Shown here: one piece after another, positions 14,901 to 18,897 of the stretch
Position numbering within the stretch: the first letter of the stretch is position 1
How the letters are laid out: each line of letters opens with the position of its first letter
NCBI GenBank assembly: GCA_934254755.1
Contig: CAKQMM010000004.1
Span: 1 to 18,897, forward strand
Reading direction: 5' to 3'
DNA from: an uncultured Clostridia bacterium
GTDB taxonomy: Bacteria > Bacillota > Clostridia > Christensenellales > Borkfalkiaceae
DNA length: 18,897 nt
Notes under the pieces: generated by a model
Databases searched by the model: none
What the model was told of the DNA's origin: nothing
Seen by the model: only the letters and a program-made list of their open reading frames with translations
Program-made: the position numbers and the translations under genes

Positions 14901-14950
14901 CACAAATTCAAAAAAACAGCCTTTACGAGTTAAAAAATTTGTAATTTTTA

Positions 14951-14984
14951 AGCCTTAAACTTTAACTTTAGTTAAAATAAGGCT
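14951..14984. other. Long AT-rich inverted repeat between two divergent ATPase-type genes
   Basis: AGCCTTA (14951-14957) pairs with TAAGGCT (14978-14984), and inside it TTTAAC pairs with GTTAAA around TTTA. It lies upstream of both promoters of this 274-nt divergent region, so it is in neither message. A regulator binding site is possible. Apart from the two promoters and this repeat, I see nothing else in the region. Confidence 0.5.
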
Positions 14985-15012
14985 AAAATTCCCGCTAAAA
15001 TCATAAAAACCG

Positions 15013-15041
15013 TTGACGAAGTCGATAATAAATTTTACAAT
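15013..15041 (+). promoter_or_regulatory. SigA-type promoter of the degenerate P1B ATPase-like gene
   Basis: TTGACG (15013-15018) and TACAAT (15036-15041) are 17 nt apart. The leader is about 40 nt and ends in AAAGGAG with good spacing to the ATG at 15088. Confidence 0.82.
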
Positions 15042-15087
15042 AATAAGGTGGTCGGGCGTATAAGCGGCTGACTTTAAAGGAGCAAAA

Positions 15088-16647
15088 ATGCTTGAAAGAA
15101 GAATAGTGCAAGTCAAATTATTGTCGGACGATAAAGCCGCGCTTAAAGAGGCGGTTAAAATCGCCGAAAAAATAGAGGGAGTTATTTCCGCAACCGCCGC
15201 GGACGGGGTTATTTCCGCCGAGATAGGCGAGTGGGCGAGCGACTATGACGTTATGGTCGCGATTATAAACGGGATAGACGAATCTCTTCACCTTGAAGCG
15301 GAGCCGTTTATGAACGACGATTTGCCCGCCGACGTAAGCGAAACGGACGGCGAAGCTTCAGCCGAAAGCGATAAAGAAAGCGACGAAAGCCTTGACGATA
15401 ACGGCGAATTAACCGCCGACAAAGCGGATGAAAAAACGGACGACGAAGAAACGCAAAACCCTAAAAAAGACTGGATTTTTAAAATATCAGAGTGGGGCGT
15501 AGCGGTTATATTGTTCGTCGTCGGGCTGATACTTGCGGGGGGCGAAAAGTCTTATAAGGCGGCGCCGTACTTACAAATTTTAGCGTTTACGGTGGCGGGG
15601 TACGAAGTCTGTTTTTCGATGCTGTCGAAGATTTTTAAAAAGAATTTTATCAGCGAAGAAGCGTTTATAACCTTAACCGCCATAGCGGCCGTCGTGCTTC
15701 AAAAATACGAATACGCAGCTTCGTTTATGATAATTTACGGCGGCTTGCAAGTCGCGATAGACGGGGTTAAACTGTTCGCGTTAAAGGACGAAACGGAATG
15801 TTTCAAAGAAGCGGACGGGGATAGAAAAATCAAAAAAATCGTAGACATTTACACGATTTTTGCGTTTATTTCTATTTTAGCTTACGCGCTTATATCGCCC
15901 GCGTTTTCGGAAAGTTACAAAACGGCTGTTAAGTCAAGCGGTTTAACGGCGGTGCTTCTTGCGGCGGCGTTGTGTCCGTTCTCCGTATCGGCAATCCGCG
16001 CGCTTACGCTTGCGTTCGCGCTTAAAAGCGTGAAGAGCGGCGACATAAAAGCGTCGGCAAAAACCATATCCGCGCTCGGCAAAGCAAAAAGCGTTTTGTT
16101 CGATATAAACGCTGCTGAAACGGCCGGCGCGCCCACCGAAGATTTAGGCGGCGCGGTTTTAGAGCTTTACGATAGCGGGATAGAAAACGTTGAACTTTTG
16201 TCCGGCGGCGGCAAGGCTCATGCGAGCGAACTCAGAAAACAGCTTAATATGCGCAAGTCGGCAAGTATGCTTACAAGCGACGGAATGATTGACGAAATTA
16301 AACTTGTCGGCGGCAAAAACAAAACTGCGGTTTACGTCACGGCCGAAAACAACGCCGTCTTATCTTCCGGCGCGGCGGGCGCCTCTATAGGCTTAGGCGC
16401 GGCGGAATGCGACGCGGTCGTTGAAAGCGGCGACGTTAAAAAAGTCCCCTATCTTATAAAACTTGCGAAAAGAACGCGCAAGTTAAGTGTTATATCGGGC
16501 GTTATAGCGTGCGTAGTTAAAGCCGCGCTCGTCGCGCTTATTCTCACAAAATTTACCGATAACGCCTACCTTGCGTGCGGGCTGTCGGCGGCGGCTTCGC
16601 TCATCGGGCTTGTAATTTCGCTCATCAACAGAACCGAAGTCAACTGA
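15088..16647 (+). CDS. Degenerate heavy-metal (P1B) ATPase-like membrane protein, probably catalytically inactive
   Basis: The 519-residue frame is intact and has a strong promoter and ribosome site. Residues 1-65 resemble an HMA-type fold without a CxxC pair. An acidic linker (about 75-125) follows, then two membrane hairpins (about 131-165 and 175-207; FISEEAFITLTAIAAVVLQKYEYAA recalls P1B helices). The actuator domain with TGES is missing. Helices from 250 lead to CPF at 296-298, where P1B ATPases have CPC, and SGDIKASAKTISALGKAKSVLFD matches the stretch before the phosphorylated Asp. Asp339 is there, but DKTGT reads DINAAET. The TGD motif reads SGGGK (372-376) and GDGxND reads TAENNA (418-423). 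The closing motif and last two helices (RRTRKLS-like KRTRKLSVISG) remain. I infer a pseudo-ATPase, perhaps a sensor or scaffold; function unknown. Confidence 0.7.
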   Translation: MLERRIVQVKLLSDDKAALKEAVKIAEKIEGVISATAADGVISAEIGEWASDYDVMVAIINGIDESLHLEAEPFMNDDLPADVSETDGEASAESDKESDESLDDNGELTADKADEKTDDEETQNPKKDWIFKISEWGVAVILFVVGLILAGGEKSYKAAPYLQILAFTVAGYEVCFSMLSKIFKKNFISEEAFITLTAIAAVVLQKYEYAASFMIIYGGLQVAIDGVKLFALKDETECFKEADGDRKIKKIVDIYTIFAFISILAYALISPAFSESYKTAVKSSGLTAVLLAAALCPFSVSAIRALTLAFALKSVKSGDIKASAKTISALGKAKSVLFDINAAETAGAPTEDLGGAVLELYDSGIENVELLSGGGKAHASELRKQLNMRKSASMLTSDGMIDEIKLVGGKNKTAVYVTAENNAVLSSGAAGASIGLGAAECDAVVESGDVKKVPYLIKLAKRTRKLSVISGVIACVVKAALVALILTKFTDNAYLACGLSAAASLIGLVISLINRTEVN

Positions 16648-16669
16648 TTTAACTTCAAAATTTAAAATA

Positions 16670-16719
16670 AGCCCCTTGTTTATTCGCTTTTATTCGCGGC
16701 GAAGATTGACAAGCGGGCT
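16670..16719 (+). terminator. Possible terminator hairpin after the ATPase-like gene
   Basis: AGCCC-CTTGT (16670-16679) pairs with ACAAG-C-GGGCT (16709-16719, one bulged C), and TTCGC (16683-16687) pairs with GCGAA (16699-16703) inside. The following CATTTTATA is a weak T-tract. The 3' arm overlaps the -35 box of the next promoter. Confidence 0.45.
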
Positions 16720-16734
16720 CATTTTATATATACT
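16706..16734 (+). promoter_or_regulatory. Strong SigA-type promoter for the kinase/ferredoxin/hydrogenase-like operon
   Basis: A perfect TTGACA (16706-16711) and TATACT (16729-16734) are 17 nt apart. Transcription would start near 16741, leaving a leader of about 100 nt before the first gene. Confidence 0.87.
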
Positions 16735-16750
16735 AAAAGAGTATAAAAAT

Positions 16751-16780
16751 TCCGCGCGCTCGCGTAAAATGCGGCGCGGA
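16751..16780 (+). other. GC-rich hairpin in the operon leader
   Basis: TCCGCGC (16751-16757) pairs with GCGCGGA (16774-16780), and CGC (16761-16763) with GCG (16771-16773). It starts about 10 nt after the predicted transcription start. No T-tract follows. Its role is unknown. Confidence 0.45.
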
Positions 16781-16790
16781 CGGAAAAGTC

Positions 16791-16814
16791 GGCGATATAA
16801 AAGGCGATATAAAA
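16791..16814 (+). repeat. Perfect tandem duplication of a 12-nt unit
   Basis: GGCGATATAAAA occurs twice back to back (16791-16802 and 16803-16814) in the leader of the kinase gene. AAGTCGGC also occurs on both sides of it (16787-16794 and 16821-16828). Confidence 0.9.
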
Positions 16815-16842
16815 TAACGAAAGTCGGCAAACACGGTGCAAA

Positions 16843-17589
16843 ATGGAACTTGAAAGAATTATCAGCGTATCTAACACAAAAACCGTTTATAAAAGCGGAG
16901 ATAACTGCGTTAAAGTTTTCGGTAAAGAATTTATTAAGTCGGATATTTTAAACGAAGCGTTAAATCAGGCGCGCGTTGAAGAAACGGGGCTTAATATTCC
17001 GAAAATCAAGGAAGTTACGACGGTTGACGGAAAGTGGGCTATCGTATCCGAATTTATCAAGGGCGAAACGCTTGAACGGCTTATTATAAAAAACCCCGAA
17101 AAGGCGGACGAATATCTTAACTTGTTCGTCGATTTGCAAACTTCTTATCAGCAAAAAACCTGCCCGCTTATCAGCAAAGCGGAGGATAAGTTGATTGCAA
17201 AAATCAAAAAGTCCGATTTAACCGCGACGGAAAAGTGCGGGTTTTACAGAAAGCTTGAAGATATGCCCTACGGCGAAGCGATTTGCCACGGCGACTATAA
17301 TTTATCGAACGTTATTTTAAGAGATGACGGCAAGGCGTATATTCTTGACTGGTCGCACGTGACGAGCGGGAATAAAGAGATAGAAACGGCAAGGACTTAC
17401 GTCTTGTTTAAAACCAGCGAAACTCTTGATTATTCCGAAAAATATTTAGAAATTTATTCGCAAAAAAGCGGAATATCTAAGGAAGAAATTATGCGCTACG
17501 TGCCGATAATAGCGGCGTCGCAACTATACGCGGCGAACGAGCGCGAGCGCGCGATACTCAAAAAACTTTTACGGGGTGAAACGAAATGA
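16843..17589 (+). CDS. APH-fold kinase (aminoglycoside phosphotransferase/choline kinase-like)
   Basis: The 248-residue protein carries the catalytic core of the APH family: ICHGDYNLSNVIL near residues 146-158 (catalytic Asp in HGD, Asn downstream) and YILDWSHV near 166-173 (metal-binding Asp). The N-terminal lobe has VYKSGDNCVKVFGK with the likely ATP-binding Lys, and IVSEFIKGETL as the hinge. It is short for the family and its substrate is unknown; an antibiotic-resistance role is not supported by the setting. No other in-frame start exists between the stop at 16810 and ATG 16843, although the ribosome site is weak. Its stop overlaps the next start by four bases (ATGA), so it is coupled to the ferredoxin genes, which suggests a role in the same redox or sensory system. 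Confidence 0.82.
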   Translation: MELERIISVSNTKTVYKSGDNCVKVFGKEFIKSDILNEALNQARVEETGLNIPKIKEVTTVDGKWAIVSEFIKGETLERLIIKNPEKADEYLNLFVDLQTSYQQKTCPLISKAEDKLIAKIKKSDLTATEKCGFYRKLEDMPYGEAICHGDYNLSNVILRDDGKAYILDWSHVTSGNKEIETARTYVLFKTSETLDYSEKYLEIYSQKSGISKEEIMRYVPIIAASQLYAANERERAILKKLLRGETK

Positions 17590-17828
17590 TTGTAACGGTT
17601 TGCATAGGCTCTTCCTGTCACTTAAAGGGATCGAGGGCGGTGGTTACGGAACTGCAAAGGCTTATCGGCGAAAATAACTTGAACGACAAGGTTGAACTTA
17701 AAGCGACTTTTTGCATGAATAAGTGCGAACAAGGCGTTTGCGTTACCGTTGACGGCGCGCTTTTTTCGGTGAGTCCCGAAACGGTTGAAGGCTTTTTTAA
17801 AAACGAAATTTTAAGCAAGCTCAAATAA
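17586..17828 (+). CDS. Thioredoxin-like [2Fe-2S] ferredoxin, first copy
   Basis: The 80-residue protein opens with VTVCIGSSCHLKGS, in which two cysteines (Cys6 and Cys11) are separated by four residues, and later has TFCMNKCEQGVCV with two more cysteines three apart. This is the four-cysteine pattern of thioredoxin-like [2Fe-2S] ferredoxins, related to the NuoE/HydC electron-transfer subunits. It would pass electrons between a flavin or NAD-linked partner and the hydrogenase-like protein encoded downstream. A fifth Cys lies in EQGVCV. The start overlaps the kinase stop by four bases, and a second, similar protein follows after 16 nt. The assignment to the family is good; the partner is inferred from context. 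Confidence 0.85.
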   Translation: MIVTVCIGSSCHLKGSRAVVTELQRLIGENNLNDKVELKATFCMNKCEQGVCVTVDGALFSVSPETVEGFFKNEILSKLK

Positions 17829-17844
17829 TTTGCGAGTTAAGGTT

Positions 17845-18111
17845 ATGGTTGAAGTTAAAATTTGCGTGGGGAGTTCCTGCCACCTTAAAGGGTCTGAAGA
17901 ACTCGTCGGCGCGTTTCAGGATAAACTGCAAAAAAGCGGTCTTGACGACTGCGTTATGTTAAGCGGCAGTTTTTGTTTAGGGCGTTGTAACCGCAGCGGC
18001 GTAACCGTTTCAGTGAACGATAAGGTTTACGAAGGCGTGACCGTCGGCGGGTTCGACGAATTTTTCGACTCTGCCGTTTTACCCGAAATCAAAAAAGAAA
18101 AGGGCGAATAA
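17845..18111 (+). CDS. Thioredoxin-like [2Fe-2S] ferredoxin, second copy
   Basis: This 88-residue protein is a paralogue of its neighbour: VKICVGSSCHLKGSEEL holds Cys7 and Cys12, and SGSFCLGRCNRSGV holds the second pair three apart. The stretch GSSCHLKGS is identical in the two copies, while the rest has diverged. I prefer the ATG at 17845; a TTG at 17830 would add five residues but has no ribosome site, and the one for ATG is also modest (GAGTTAAGG just upstream). The hydrogenase-like gene starts two bases after its stop. Two small [2Fe-2S] proteins in a row suggest either two redox partners or a stepwise electron path. Confidence 0.83.
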   Translation: MVEVKICVGSSCHLKGSEELVGAFQDKLQKSGLDDCVMLSGSFCLGRCNRSGVTVSVNDKVYEGVTVGGFDEFFDSAVLPEIKKEKGE

Positions 18112-18113
18112 TT

Positions 18114-18897
18114 ATGGACTGTTTGACGTTCAGAAAATCAAACTGCAAAAACTGCTATAAGTGCATCAGAAACTGCCCCGTTAAGTCGATAAAGTTTTCA
18201 AGCGACCAAGCGAACATTATCGGCAACGAGTGCATTATGTGCGGCGAATGTTTCGTCGTTTGCCCGCAAAACGCAAAACAGATAAAGTCGAGCGTTGAAG
18301 CGGTAGAAAGTTTGCTTGATTCGGGCGCGCGGGTGTATGCGTCGCTCGCGCCGTCGTTCGTCGCGAACTACGAGGGCGCGGATATAAATTCGATGAAAGC
18401 GGCTCTTAAAGCGTTGGGATTTTTCGACGCGGAAGAAACGGCGGTCGGCGCGGCGTTCGTTAAAACCGAGTACGAAAATATTTTAAACGAAGGCGGTAAA
18501 GACGTGCTTATATCGTCATGCTGTCACTCGGTGAACCTGCTTATTCAAAAATATTTCCCCGATTTGCTAAACGATTTGGCGGCGGTTTTATCCCCCATGC
18601 AGGCGCACGCCAAGCGTATTAAAGAAAAAGACGACGGCGCAAAAGTGGTGTTTATAGGTCCTTGCGTCGCTAAAAAAGACGAAGCGGAGCACTATGCAGG
18701 CTACGCAGACGAAGTTTTGACGTTTGAAGAACTGTCGCAAATGCTCGATAAAAAGGGCGTGGAAATAAAAAGCGCAAATATAGCGCAAAAAGAAGATATC
18801 GGCAAAACGCGCTTGTTCCCCACGACGGGCGGCATTTTAAAAACTATGGCGAAGAATGAAAATTACGCCTACGTTGCCGTCGACGGGGTTAAAAACG
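18114..18897 (+). CDS. [FeFe]-hydrogenase-like protein with two 4Fe-4S clusters (truncated by window end)
   Basis: The frame is open to the last base, giving 261 residues of an incomplete protein. Two ferredoxin-type [4Fe-4S] motifs lie at Cys11-14-17-21 (SNCKNCYKCIRNCP) and Cys40-43-46-50 (NECIMCGECFVVCP). The hydrogenase domain follows: SSCCHS at residues 134-139 corresponds to H-cluster motif L1 (usually TSCCPxW), and GPCVAKKDE at 182-190 to motif L2 (PCxxKKxE). Motif L3 would lie beyond the window. The Pro-x-Trp after the CC pair is replaced by His-Ser, and there are no NAD or flavin domains so far. This pattern fits sensory-type (HsfB-like, group C) enzymes better than bulk H2 producers; a PAS domain after L3 would confirm it. 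AAAGGG precedes the ATG. Two ferredoxin genes lie directly upstream. Confidence 0.85.
   Translation, partial: MDCLTFRKSNCKNCYKCIRNCPVKSIKFSSDQANIIGNECIMCGECFVVCPQNAKQIKSSVEAVESLLDSGARVYASLAPSFVANYEGADINSMKAALKALGFFDAEETAVGAAFVKTEYENILNEGGKDVLISSCCHSVNLLIQKYFPDLLNDLAAVLSPMQAHAKRIKEKDDGAKVVFIGPCVAKKDEAEHYAGYADEVLTFEELSQMLDKKGVEIKSANIAQKEDIGKTRLFPTTGGILKTMAKNENYAYVAVDGVKN

Noticed and set aside
16676..16951. 91-residue basic reading frame at the start of the kinase region
   Set aside because: It overlaps the APH-fold kinase out of frame, has no ribosome site, lies across a promoter and the tandem repeat, and shows only Arg/Lys runs.
17830..17844. TTG start for the second [2Fe-2S] protein
   Set aside because: No ribosome site precedes it; the ATG at 17845 gives the same cysteine layout as the first copy.

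Overview
The window looks like chromosome of an uncultured anaerobic member of the Clostridia (Bacillota), probably from a gut or similar metagenome. The evidence is a sporulation and division cluster (yabP-yabQ-divIC), Firmicutes-type short GyrB, strong AAGGAG ribosome sites, SigA-like promoters, a yybP-ykoY riboswitch, and an [FeFe]-hydrogenase-like operon with thioredoxin-like ferredoxins. Coding sequence is rich in GCG/CGC codons while intergenic DNA is AT-rich. No tRNA, rRNA, CRISPR array, transposase or phage structural gene was seen.

Layout. 1-1.65 kb: the end of a metallophosphoesterase gene and an orphan PTS EIIC_2/PfoR-like membrane protein, then a terminator. 1.8-4.65 kb: a tight, overlapping operon of yabP, yabQ, divIC/ftsB, a short Ppx/GppA protein and an M50 membrane protease. 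4.7-9.5 kb: a gyrB-gyrA operon with its own SigA-type promoter and a structured leader. 9.5-10.85 kb: a yybP-ykoY (Mn2+) riboswitch with terminator, in front of a CaCA-family cation exchanger. 10.88-11.92 kb: an AT-rich island with two XRE regulators diverging from a small unknown membrane protein, flanked by two nearly identical terminator palindromes. 11.93-14.81 kb (minus strand): a CtpE-like cation P-type ATPase gene disrupted by a small internal deletion and frameshift. 15.09-16.65 kb: a divergent open reading frame for what looks like a catalytically dead heavy-metal ATPase. 16.7 kb to the end: an operon with an APH-fold kinase, two [2Fe-2S] thioredoxin-like proteins and the start of an [FeFe]-hydrogenase-like protein that runs off the window.

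How it fits together. The first half is housekeeping: sporulation, division and DNA topology. The middle (9.5-16.65 kb) is dominated by cation transport: a riboswitch-controlled exchanger, a broken P2-like ATPase and a degenerate P1B ATPase. Overload of Mn2+ or Ca2+ may be the common theme, but only the riboswitch points directly at manganese. The last operon suggests hydrogen or redox sensing; its kinase and ferredoxin reading frames overlap by 4 nt.

The items I consider least explained are the intact pseudo-ATPase at 15088-16647, the small island between duplicated terminators, and the 212-nt out-of-frame overlap of yabQ with divIC. All calls rest on motif reading only; no database search was possible.
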